Source: an uncultured Bacteroidia bacterium (GTDB lineage: Bacteria; Bacteroidota; Bacteroidia; Bacteroidales; UBA932). Taken from it: a DNA stretch of 13,533 nucleotides. The stretch lies in NCBI GenBank assembly GCA_902766985.1, contig CACXFP010000102.1:1-13533 (forward strand), read 5' to 3'. The notes under the pieces were generated by a model that was not told the origin of the DNA, searched no databases, and worked only from the letters and a program-made list of their open reading frames with translations. This document shows positions 1 through 6,463 of the stretch, piece after piece (within the stretch, counting starts at the first letter, position 1; every line of letters begins with the position of its first letter). The translations under genes were made by a program, and so were the position numbers.

Positions 1-80
1 CGCCCATTGGAAGTATCTACGGCCAGGCAGCGGACAGAATCAGTCCCGAAGTCTATCCCCAAAACGATTTTTCCATCCAT
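1..80 (-). CDS. FGGY-family sugar kinase, probably ribulokinase (N-terminal fragment)
   Basis: Only the first 26 codons are in the window; the gene runs off the left edge. The peptide begins MDGKIVLGIDFGTDSVRCLA and continues VDTSNG. This is the first phosphate-binding motif of the FGGY/ASKHA sugar kinases. The GTDSVR form is typical of L-ribulokinase (AraB), whereas xylulokinases usually have GTSSVK or similar. Family members phosphorylate a free pentulose or hexulose with ATP in the cytoplasm. The start is the ATG at 80-78, 18 bp after the stop of the CBM9-like gene, so the two are probably co-transcribed. Membership of the FGGY family is fairly secure from this motif. The substrate is an inference from one short motif and needs the rest of the gene. 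Confidence 0.75.
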   Translation of the reverse strand, partial: MDGKIVLGIDFGTDSVRCLAVDTSNG

Positions 81-98
81 GGCAATTAACGAATCCTA

Positions 99-923
99 TT
101 ACTTTTCTGAAGAAAGCCTGAATGTCCCGAAGCGCTCCGGGTTGTGGTTGTCTGCGACCCCGACGGGGTGCCAGCTCCAGCCTGCGTTCAACGGTTTCCC
201 GTTGAAATGGAAGAGGTTATAGCGACCGAGGAACAGCCTGAGTTCGTCTCCGGGACGGGGAGTCACCTCCTCTTTTCCGAGCAGGTCGGCAAACCCTTTC
301 CAAGGGAACTTGATTTCGGCTGTCCATCCCTTTGAGACTACCGAAGCATCATTGATCTTCCCGTCAACCTTGACGGCTACCTCCAGACCCGGAAAATCCC
401 AGTTCCTGTATACCCACCTGAGCCCCCTCGGATTGATCCCGGTCCAGAAGTGCTCATCCTGCCTGTCGAAATTGCCTCCGAAACTGACGGCTCCGCTATC
501 GAGGATATCGAACCTTTCCTTTGCGAAATAGGGATTTCCGGAAACAAGCTTACCGGTCTTGTCAAAACGGGGATATGCATCCCGCCAGAGGTAAAACACC
601 TCATAAATGACCCCCAAAGCGTTAAGTTCCAATTCATAATATGTGTCAGGACCGGCTATGAACACCTCGAGGTCGTTCTCTACCCATAGCAGGCTGTCCC
701 TTTTTGTCAGCGTTGCAGCGGGGAAAGGCTCCTCAACCCAGAAACCTGCATAAAGGGCTTCGTCATCCCAGAGCAGTGCTGCCCTGGTGTCATAGATTCC
801 CGGAGTTCCGCCGACCGCGTCGACAAAACGGGGGGATTTCTCCGCATTCTTCCAGACATCCTTATCCAAACAGCCGTCCACCGCCAACGGGCCGGCGATT
901 CTCTTTATCTGATACTCTTCCAT
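99..923 (-). CDS. CBM9-like carbohydrate-binding domain protein without signal peptide
   Basis: A 274-residue protein resembling the family-9-like carbohydrate-binding (DOMON-type beta-sandwich) proteins of Bacteroidetes. The pattern seen is an early LAVDGCLDKDVW segment (13-24), a tract RAALLWDDEALYAGFWVEE (47-65), an acidic VENDLEVFI stretch (81-89) followed by YYELELNALG, a late GWTAEIKFPW segment (199-208), and a C-terminal WSWHPVGVADNHNPERFGTF region (249-268). It is rich in Trp, Tyr and Phe, as expected of a glycan-binding surface. The N-terminus is MEEYQIKRIAG, with no signal peptide or lipobox, so as called it is cytoplasmic. That is unusual for a carbohydrate-binding module. It sits 7 bp after the methionine sulfoxide reductase gene and 18 bp before the sugar kinase. 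No catalytic residues are recognised. The ligand is unknown. Confidence 0.8.
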   Translation of the reverse strand: MEEYQIKRIAGPLAVDGCLDKDVWKNAEKSPRFVDAVGGTPGIYDTRAALLWDDEALYAGFWVEEPFPAATLTKRDSLLWVENDLEVFIAGPDTYYELELNALGVIYEVFYLWRDAYPRFDKTGKLVSGNPYFAKERFDILDSGAVSFGGNFDRQDEHFWTGINPRGLRWVYRNWDFPGLEVAVKVDGKINDASVVSKGWTAEIKFPWKGFADLLGKEEVTPRPGDELRLFLGRYNLFHFNGKPLNAGWSWHPVGVADNHNPERFGTFRLSSEK

Positions 924-930
924 TTAAATA

Positions 931-1374
931 TTAATTATTCAAAATATCTTCTGACAGTCTCGCAATCTTGCCGAGCCAGAGGGCATCCACCTCATCAAAC
1001 GTGTCCAGGGACTCGCTGTCGATATCCAGGACCCCGATGACCTCCCGCCCGGAAAAGAGCGGCACAACGATCTCCGAACGGGAAAGGCTGCTGCAGGCGA
1101 TATGGCCGGGAAACTTCTCGACGTCAGGGACTATTATCGTCCGCGCCTCGGCCCATGCAGTGCCGCAGACACCCTTCCCCTTCCTGATGAGTTCGCAGGC
1201 AGGCGGACCGCTATAAGGGCCGAGGACGAGATTCCCGTCCTTTACAAGATAGTACCCGACCCAGAGGAAACCCATGGCCGACAATATTCCGGCCGAAATC
1301 TCACCGAGATCCTTCATTGTTACGGCCTTTTCCAGAATGGCACCGTAAACCTTTTCTTTTTCTGACCTTTCCAT
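931..1374 (-). CDS. msrC: Free methionine-(R)-sulfoxide reductase (GAF domain, fRMsr)
   Basis: A 147-residue single-GAF-domain protein. fRMsr enzymes reduce free L-methionine-(R)-sulfoxide to methionine in the cytoplasm, with thioredoxin as the usual electron donor. The diagnostic pattern is complete. Cys60 (GPPAC), Cys70 (GKGVCGTA) and Cys94 (GHIAC) correspond to the three redox cysteines of E. coli MsrC (Cys84, Cys94, Cys118). The surrounding blocks WVGYYL, LVLGPY, SEIVVPL and VIGVLDIDS are also characteristic. The length is near the family norm. The start is the ATG at 1374-1372, only 2 bp after the GH2 stop, and the stop is 7 bp before the CBM9-like gene. It is therefore embedded in a sugar-use operon, although its known role is repair of oxidised methionine. 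Function is assigned with high confidence because all key cysteines are present. Confidence 0.93.
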   Translation of the reverse strand: MERSEKEKVYGAILEKAVTMKDLGEISAGILSAMGFLWVGYYLVKDGNLVLGPYSGPPACELIRKGKGVCGTAWAEARTIIVPDVEKFPGHIACSSLSRSEIVVPLFSGREVIGVLDIDSESLDTFDEVDALWLGKIARLSEDILNN

Positions 1375-1376
1375 CT

Positions 1377-4300
1377 CTATAAATTCATTCCCGAGAGGGT
1401 TATCTCAGGGGAAGTTCCCCTTGCATCAAAGGAGTCCCAGCTAACGTCTACGGTGCGGGATTCTCCAGGGAGAAGGGAAAAATAATTGTCTGAATAGTTT
1501 ACGGGGAGGATTTCATCACCGTCAGCCCCCTTCAAGGTAAGCCTGAGCAGGAGGGCAGGGGTCTTCCCCGTATTCTTGAGGGTCACCACGGCCGATTCAC
1601 CGGAGAACTCCACCGTCTTTTTCACCTTGGCTGCAGGAAGTGAACGGACAGCGCGGAGGTCTCCGTATTCCCGTCCCTGGATATAGAAATTGTCGGACAG
1701 GATGTTCCCGGAGGAATCCTTGAGGATGAGTTTCACATAATAGACCGGGATGTCTGCGCCGGGTGCCTTCAGATTCATGCAGGGGATGTTTGAATCCTCT
1801 GCGGACGTCACGGTCGCTTCCTGGGAAGACAGGAGTTTTCCGGTATAGTCGTAAACCTTAGCGACAGCCCTGAGAGCGTCCCTCCTGCCTGCGCAGACAT
1901 TCACCACCTCAACGTCGAAAGTAGATGCATTCAACTGTATATGAAGCGGTTCACAAGCTTTTTTCACTCCGAAGAAGGCGCCGGTAGGCTCGAAATAATA
2001 GTCATATGTACACCATGTCATTGAAGGCCAGCACGAATGGGACATCCATATCAGGAGTCCCATCCTGTCCTTGCTCCCGGACTCATACATGGCCCTGTAT
2101 CCATCATAATTCACCCACTGTGCAAGTGAAGTGAATTCCTCGGCCGAGGCGGACTCTCCGAAAGCATTGCTGATGATTTCATTGAAAGACCGGGCACCTT
2201 GGGCGCCCTCAAGGGTATAATCGTGCTTCCCCCAAAGGTCGTTCTGAGGCCACAGATGCTCGGGAGCCATCATCCTTGAGAGGCTTTCATATGTAGGGAC
2301 GTTGGGCATGCCTCTCTCCGAATGAAGCTTGCCGCTCTGATGCTCGAAATAGAACTTCGGAGTCATCGCCCTGTAGGGCCCGTGACCGCTTACGCATCCG
2401 TCGGCTGAACTTGAGATATACGGGATGCCGGGATGGAGGGCGGATACGACCTCGTTCCTGAGATTGTCATCGATGGTTTTCGGGGGGAATCCCTCGTTCC
2501 TGCCGCAATAGATAGCGATGCTCGGATGGCGGCGTATGCGCAGGACATAGTCCCGTGCATTTTCGCAGAACATATCCTCATAATACGGATCCGGACCGTC
2601 AGCCGGGTTTGCCAGCCAGAAATCCTGCCACACCATGATCCCGCTCCGGTCGCAGGCCTCGTAAAACTCCTCGTCGCCTATCTGTCCCACCCAATTTCGG
2701 ATCATATTGTAGTTCATCTGCCTGTGGTAATCCACCGCAATGGAGTACTCCCGTCCCCTGAATCTCAGGTTGTGCTCTCCAAAGCCCCAGTTGCCGCCAA
2801 GGGGAATGAACCTCCTGCCGTTTACGTACAACCGGAGGGCTGTATCCATGCCATCCCAGGTTACCTCACGGATTCCGGCCTTATAAGTGACACTGTCCAC
2901 GCTCCTGCCGCCGGCCCGGACTTCGAACCCGGCATCATAGAGATAGGGGTCGCCATAGCCATTGGGCCACCAGAGTTCCATATCCTGGTCACGCAGGGAT
3001 GGGAATTCTTCAGGAGAGAATCTTATCTCTCCGCAGGAGCCGGCCTCAACCACCTTCGAGAACGTCCTGTCCCCTATCCATCCGACGACTTCGAAATCGC
3101 GCCCGGCGAAATCGCTGCCGTCAACGATTACGGAAGCCGTCACGGAAGCCTTCCCGTCACGGGAAAGTTTGGTTGTGACCAAAGGGTCGGAAAGCCGCAC
3201 TTCCTTGACCGGAGACAGGTAGACATCGTTCCAAATACCGGAATTCCTGCCTCTGACCGTGGTAATCCAGTCCCAACCGATCGAAGCATGATATGTGGGA
3301 TTATCGGCTCCGAGGATACCGCCGTTGAGACCGGTGGTAAGGGCCGTCTTCTCCTTGACAGCTCCGAAATGGCTGTTGCAGATAATCTTCACGGCCAACA
3401 CATTGTGTTCTTCGAGCACAACCCTCGCCCGGCTCCTGGTGAAGGCCCCTTCCACGAAATCCACATTCTTGCCGTTCACCCAAACTTCAGCCTTCCAGTT
3501 GATTCCGTCAAGGCAGAGAAAGAACTCCTTTCCCACATTCTCCGGAGCGGCATCGAACTCCCTCCTGTACCAGAAATTCCCATTAAAGAAGGACTCGGAA
3601 ATCTTGTTCACGTTATCATCAAAGTTGGGATCGGGAACGGCCCCTGCATTGACGTAGCTCATAAGGACCGTCGCAGGAACAGTTGCGGTAAGCCAGCCGT
3701 CCGGGAAATAATCTCCTGACGAGATTCTTTCCCCGCCTGGCATCACCTCCGAAGCTCTTTGGACCTTCCAGTCCCCTCCGTCAAGGGAGATGTTCCCGTT
3801 TTCCAGGACGGGAGAGGGAACGGGTTCAGGGACAAGTCCGCCCCTGCCCCACACTTCAAGTTCCGTCATCGAATAACGGGCTCCCGAAGGAGTGCCCCCG
3901 GACATCGAAATGCGGACATAACGGCCTGTACCACTGCATTTCAGATCTTCGGTTTCGGAATAGTCCTTGCCGGGAACGGAGATCTCCCTCCAGCTGTTCC
4001 CGTCCTCGGAGACCTCTATTTTCCTGATGCGGGGCCTTTCAATCCACCTGAGGACGATACGGTCTATATCCGCAACGGTACCAAGGTCGGCCATGACCCA
4101 CTCATCATCTATTCCGGCGCTCCTCCAGACACTGGAGAACCTGTAAGACGGAAGCATGTCGAACAGCCTCCTACCGTTCCGGTAGAAATACACTTCAGTA
4201 ACCCTCCAAGTGACGGCGCCCTTCATCCGGAGCCTTATCCGGGCATTATCTACGCCGCCCGGATTGTCAAGCCTGAATCCGAGCCTGATCCTCCTTCCCG

Positions 4301-4913
4301 GCATCCTCTCCGCCGCAGTCTGCTTATTGGGATCCGTATGCATAGGCCCACGCAGCCCACGGCCGGGAAGCTCATCACCCGAAATGCTTCCAAGGATGTC
4401 CGTCCGTCCATCCTCTCCGGCAGATTCCAGGCTGAATCTCCAGGAGCCGTCAGAATCACTCTCCCGATAAACGGCCTCGCATGCCACGGCCACGCTGTCG
4501 GCCCTGAGCAGATACCCGCTCCACCGATAATCCAGCCACGTATCCTCTCCTTCCAGGACGTTTCGGGAATACTCTCCCCCGTCGATGGCAGATTCCCTGT
4601 CTTTCTTGTCAACCGGGCCCTGGGGGGTAAACACTTCAAGGGAAGACACCTCTCCGTTGCATATGATACCATCGGTAAGAAGCTGCCCGGTGAGGTTATA
4701 GTCAAAATCCGAAGATGTCGAAACGATCCTGTTCAGGGCAAGGTTCCTCCTCGCCCCGTCACGGACCATCCGTGGGGCGAAAGATTCGTCCGGATTGCCG
4801 GGATAGACACCGATCCCACGGGAAATGGCGCCCTTGCGCCCGTCCGGAACGGAAAATGACGTCAACGATGCGGCCAATAACGCCGAAACGGCTAAGAAAC
4901 GATAGAATGTCAT
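1377..4913 (-). CDS. Secreted GH2 glycoside hydrolase, exo-glucosaminidase/beta-mannosidase-like, with discoidin-like N-terminal domains
   Basis: An 1178-residue enzyme starting MTFYRFLAVSALLAASLTSF, a clear Sec signal peptide. Order of regions: discoidin-like segment (about 52-150); a second, clearer F5/8-type-C-like domain (about 255-356, ending YSMTELEVWG); GH2 sugar-binding fold (about 380-570); immunoglobulin-like domain (about 570-685); TIM barrel (about 690-970); C-terminal beta domain. The putative acid/base is Glu807 in GRNEG and the putative nucleophile Glu866 in HSERGMP. The VPATVL, GNFWYRREF and GIWNDVYL blocks resemble the exo-beta-glucosaminidase and endo-beta-mannosidase branch of GH2, but exact specificity cannot be read. 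An in-frame upstream ATG at 5030 is rejected because it lies inside the tRNA gene and would bury the signal peptide. It heads an operon with msrC, the CBM9-like gene and the sugar kinase. Confidence 0.88.
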   Translation of the reverse strand: MTFYRFLAVSALLAASLTSFSVPDGRKGAISRGIGVYPGNPDESFAPRMVRDGARRNLALNRIVSTSSDFDYNLTGQLLTDGIICNGEVSSLEVFTPQGPVDKKDRESAIDGGEYSRNVLEGEDTWLDYRWSGYLLRADSVAVACEAVYRESDSDGSWRFSLESAGEDGRTDILGSISGDELPGRGLRGPMHTDPNKQTAAERMPGRRIRLGFRLDNPGGVDNARIRLRMKGAVTWRVTEVYFYRNGRRLFDMLPSYRFSSVWRSAGIDDEWVMADLGTVADIDRIVLRWIERPRIRKIEVSEDGNSWREISVPGKDYSETEDLKCSGTGRYVRISMSGGTPSGARYSMTELEVWGRGGLVPEPVPSPVLENGNISLDGGDWKVQRASEVMPGGERISSGDYFPDGWLTATVPATVLMSYVNAGAVPDPNFDDNVNKISESFFNGNFWYRREFDAAPENVGKEFFLCLDGINWKAEVWVNGKNVDFVEGAFTRSRARVVLEEHNVLAVKIICNSHFGAVKEKTALTTGLNGGILGADNPTYHASIGWDWITTVRGRNSGIWNDVYLSPVKEVRLSDPLVTTKLSRDGKASVTASVIVDGSDFAGRDFEVVGWIGDRTFSKVVEAGSCGEIRFSPEEFPSLRDQDMELWWPNGYGDPYLYDAGFEVRAGGRSVDSVTYKAGIREVTWDGMDTALRLYVNGRRFIPLGGNWGFGEHNLRFRGREYSIAVDYHRQMNYNMIRNWVGQIGDEEFYEACDRSGIMVWQDFWLANPADGPDPYYEDMFCENARDYVLRIRRHPSIAIYCGRNEGFPPKTIDDNLRNEVVSALHPGIPYISSSADGCVSGHGPYRAMTPKFYFEHQSGKLHSERGMPNVPTYESLSRMMAPEHLWPQNDLWGKHDYTLEGAQGARSFNEIISNAFGESASAEEFTSLAQWVNYDGYRAMYESGSKDRMGLLIWMSHSCWPSMTWCTYDYYFEPTGAFFGVKKACEPLHIQLNASTFDVEVVNVCAGRRDALRAVAKVYDYTGKLLSSQEATVTSAEDSNIPCMNLKAPGADIPVYYVKLILKDSSGNILSDNFYIQGREYGDLRAVRSLPAAKVKKTVEFSGESAVVTLKNTGKTPALLLRLTLKGADGDEILPVNYSDNYFSLLPGESRTVDVSWDSFDARGTSPEITLSGMNL

Positions 4914-4932
4914 ATTCTTGGTGATTAGTCCT

Positions 4933-4963
4933 GCAATATACAAAACATCGGAATACGAAAAAA
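4933..4963 (-). promoter_or_regulatory. Weak candidate promoter for the GH2 operon
   Basis: The gene must be transcribed from between the tRNA terminator and its ATG at 4913. The best -7-like match on the minus strand is TATATTGC (4940-4933), which departs from TAnnTTTG at two positions. A T-run (4963-4958), shared with the terminator tail, lies 17 bp upstream and could act as a poor -33 element. A weak core would suit activator-dependent control, but that is inference. Low confidence. Confidence 0.3.
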
Positions 4964-4984
4964 GGCCAGCGAGAGCTGACCTTT
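4958..4984 (-). terminator. Rho-independent terminator of tRNA-Leu
   Basis: On the minus strand the arms AAAGGTCAGC (4984-4975) and GCTGGCCTTT (4970-4961) pair over 10 bp with one G-U wobble, around a TCTC loop. The T-run continues to six T residues at 4963-4958. It begins 5 nt after the tRNA 3' end and separates the tRNA from the GH2 operon. Confidence 0.85.
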
Positions 4985-4988
4985 GACG

Positions 4989-5073
4989 TGCGCGGGAACA
5001 GAGTCGAACTGTCATGCCAGTAATAGGCACTACCTCCTGAGAGTAGCGCGTCTACCAATTTCGCCACCCGCGC
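4989..5073 (-). tRNA. tRNA-Leu (anticodon CAG)
   Basis: An 85-nt class II tRNA. The 7-bp acceptor stem GCGCGGG (5073-5067) pairs with CCCGCGC (4996-4990), followed by discriminator A. The D region is GCG-AAATTGGTAGA-CGC. The anticodon stem is CTACT/GGTAG and its 7-nt loop CTCAGGA gives anticodon CAG, reading CUG leucine codons. A long variable arm (TGCC/GGCA), as in leucine tRNAs, and a T arm with TTCGACT complete the cloverleaf. CCA is not encoded: the bases after the discriminator are CGT, so CCA must be added after transcription. It has its own promoter and terminator. Confidence 0.97.
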
Positions 5074-5085
5074 AGGATTGGAATG

Positions 5086-5116
5086 CAAAGATACGAATAG
5101 AAAATCAATTTGCAAA
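5086..5116 (-). promoter_or_regulatory. Bacteroides-type promoter of tRNA-Leu
   Basis: On the minus strand TTTG (5116-5113) is followed after exactly 19 bp by TATCTTTG (5093-5086). This is a full match to the Bacteroidetes primary sigma-factor consensus TTTG / TAnnTTTG. Transcription would begin near 5080, a few bases before the mature tRNA 5' end at 5073. Confidence 0.88.
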
Positions 5117-5129
5117 TAGGAACCAACCA

Positions 5130-5900
5130 TTAAATCACAACATCGTAACTTATCGTCCGCTTCCAATCCGAAACGTTGAACGTCACTCCTGTACGGGAAT
5201 AATCAATCTCCATCACTATATCTTCCAAGTCAGGACGGGACCAGTCGTATCCACTCTCCGCGATGAACTCCCCTACAGCAAACGACCTGAGCACGTCCGG
5301 ATCATCCCGTATCTCCAACATCATAGAATCATCCATCTGCCTTGGCACACAGCACACGAATTCCATCTCCTCCGACACCCTGTCCGTGAAGGAAAACGCC
5401 CCCCTGGCAGGCCTGCCCTCCAAATCATATCCGCATACTCCGCCCCTCAGGGCCAATCTCCAGGTGAACCTCCGTATTCCATCATCGGTCTTGACTTTCA
5501 ACGTTATCTTGCAATAATTCTTGTGCAGAGTCACGGTATCCTTCGCATGCATGCTTTCTGCCGATATGGTCCGGCTGCACATATACACCGGCGGACACTG
5601 GCTGCCTTCCCTCACATAAAACCCCTCTCCAGGTCTGAAGCAACCGCCGTCACCGCTGTATGCATTCAGCCTGAGCGTCCCGCGAGGCACATCCGTGCTG
5701 TATACCCCCGACTTCCTGACAGTATCCACCAGCACCGTCTCACCGGCATCGAGGGTTATCACGGCGGGAAGATGCCTGTCCGTAAAAAACAGGTCGAGCC
5801 TGCACGGGCAGTCGTCCCTGGCCTCCTTGACGCTGCAGGAAACCATGACAAGGAAAAGGACGGCCAAAGGGACGGCCTGTATGATTCTTTCAGAAGACAT
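5130..5900 (-). CDS. FimB/Mfa2-family fimbrial anchor-like lipoprotein
   Basis: A 256-residue lipoprotein: the N-terminal hydrophobic stretch (about 7-21) ends in VMVSC with Cys22 as the predicted lipidation site. FimB/Mfa2 (DUF1812) proteins anchor and limit the length of Porphyromonas-type fimbriae at the outer membrane. Family hallmarks are the Cys-Pro-Cys segment after the lipobox (CPCRLDLFF, 31-39), a middle YMCSRTISAE segment followed by VTLHKNYCKITLKVK, and the C-terminal pattern YDWSRPDLEDIVMEIDY with NVSDWKRTI. It is a little shorter than typical Mfa2 (about 300 residues). Its ATG at 5900-5898 overlaps the end of the DUF3575 gene by 11 bp, so translation is probably coupled. No fimbrillin gene is next to it in the window; it may serve a remote fimbrillin or a diverged surface structure. 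No clear terminator follows before the tRNA promoter. Confidence 0.82.
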   Translation of the reverse strand: MSSERIIQAVPLAVLFLVMVSCSVKEARDDCPCRLDLFFTDRHLPAVITLDAGETVLVDTVRKSGVYSTDVPRGTLRLNAYSGDGGCFRPGEGFYVREGSQCPPVYMCSRTISAESMHAKDTVTLHKNYCKITLKVKTDDGIRRFTWRLALRGGVCGYDLEGRPARGAFSFTDRVSEEMEFVCCVPRQMDDSMMLEIRDDPDVLRSFAVGEFIAESGYDWSRPDLEDIVMEIDYSRTGVTFNVSDWKRTISYDVVI

Positions 5901-6456
5901 AGGTGAGAGCCATTACCAACTCGCTGGGCAGGAGGAAGAATTTCTTCCCTGAATCTATGGTAACCCCGCACACGGGGCAATCGTAGGTAGAGAATGAGTC
6001 GTATCCGGCCCACATTCCTAAACCGAATTCAAGATTCAGGTGCTTACGGAGCATATAAGTGTAGCCCGCCCCCAAAACGCCTCCGAACCTGTCTCCTTCC
6101 GAAGTCTCGCGGGACAGCATCCCGCCCTGGTTATACTCCTGGAACTGCGCCTTCGCAGCAAACCACCAGCCTGAAAAGACGTGCCAGGGCCAATAACGCA
6201 AGCCGGCGGATATCACGAACTGACGGTTCTGCATCTGCTTTTCGGCATCTCCTTTATTAAAAGAGAAGGGGTTGTATTTGGCCCCGGCCTCCAGGCTCCA
6301 GTGCCTGGCAGCAGACCTTGAATAAGATATGTTCATGGTGCCGAGCATCGCATAATCGGCAATATTGGTTGAAAGGGCCGAGTCCTGCGACATCCCTCTC
6401 AGCGACGGAAACATCATCATGGCCACAAACAGGCCGGCGAATAACAATCTTTTCAT
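5890..6456 (-). CDS. DUF3575 family outer-membrane-barrel-like protein
   Basis: A 188-residue exported protein. The signal peptide MKRLLFAGLFVAMMMFPSLR is followed by a likely cleavage near MSQ (22-24). The mature part opens ALSTNIADYAMLGTMNISYS and RHWSLEAGAKYNPFSF, the conserved opening of DUF3575. It continues as alternating short strands rich in aromatic residues and Gly. A CPVCG pair (Cys160, Cys163) lies near the C-terminus, and the chain ends in Phe, as in many outer-membrane barrels. The biochemical role of DUF3575 is unknown; the genes often sit with fimbrillin-anchor genes in Bacteroidales. The start at 6456 is chosen over an upstream in-frame ATG at 6567, which lies inside the preceding gene and would hide the signal peptide. 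It begins 7 bp after the metallopeptidase stop and overlaps the FimB-like gene by 11 bp. Confidence 0.85.
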   Translation of the reverse strand: MKRLLFAGLFVAMMMFPSLRGMSQDSALSTNIADYAMLGTMNISYSRSAARHWSLEAGAKYNPFSFNKGDAEKQMQNRQFVISAGLRYWPWHVFSGWWFAAKAQFQEYNQGGMLSRETSEGDRFGGVLGAGYTYMLRKHLNLEFGLGMWAGYDSFSTYDCPVCGVTIDSGKKFFLLPSELVMALTYVF

Positions 6457-6463
6457 TAGTGTA

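Noticed and set aside
2433..3719. 428-codon open frame on the plus strand opposite the GH2 gene
   Set aside because: It lies wholly antisense to a gene with recognisable GH2 motifs, shows no domain I recognise, and its length follows from codon bias of the real gene.
3759..4859. 366-codon open frame on the plus strand opposite the GH2 N-terminal half
   Set aside because: Antisense shadow, Pro- and Arg-rich composition without domain features, no promoter seen.
4914..5030. Upstream in-frame ATG extending the GH2 protein by 39 residues
   Set aside because: The extension overlaps the tRNA-Leu gene and its terminator, and a good signal peptide begins at the ATG at 4913.
4759..5166. Minus-strand open frame crossing the tRNA
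   Set aside because: It crosses tRNA, promoter and terminator and overlaps two real genes in another frame.
4983..5906. 307-codon plus-strand open frame
   Set aside because: It runs antisense through the tRNA and the FimB-like gene; no signal or domain is evident.
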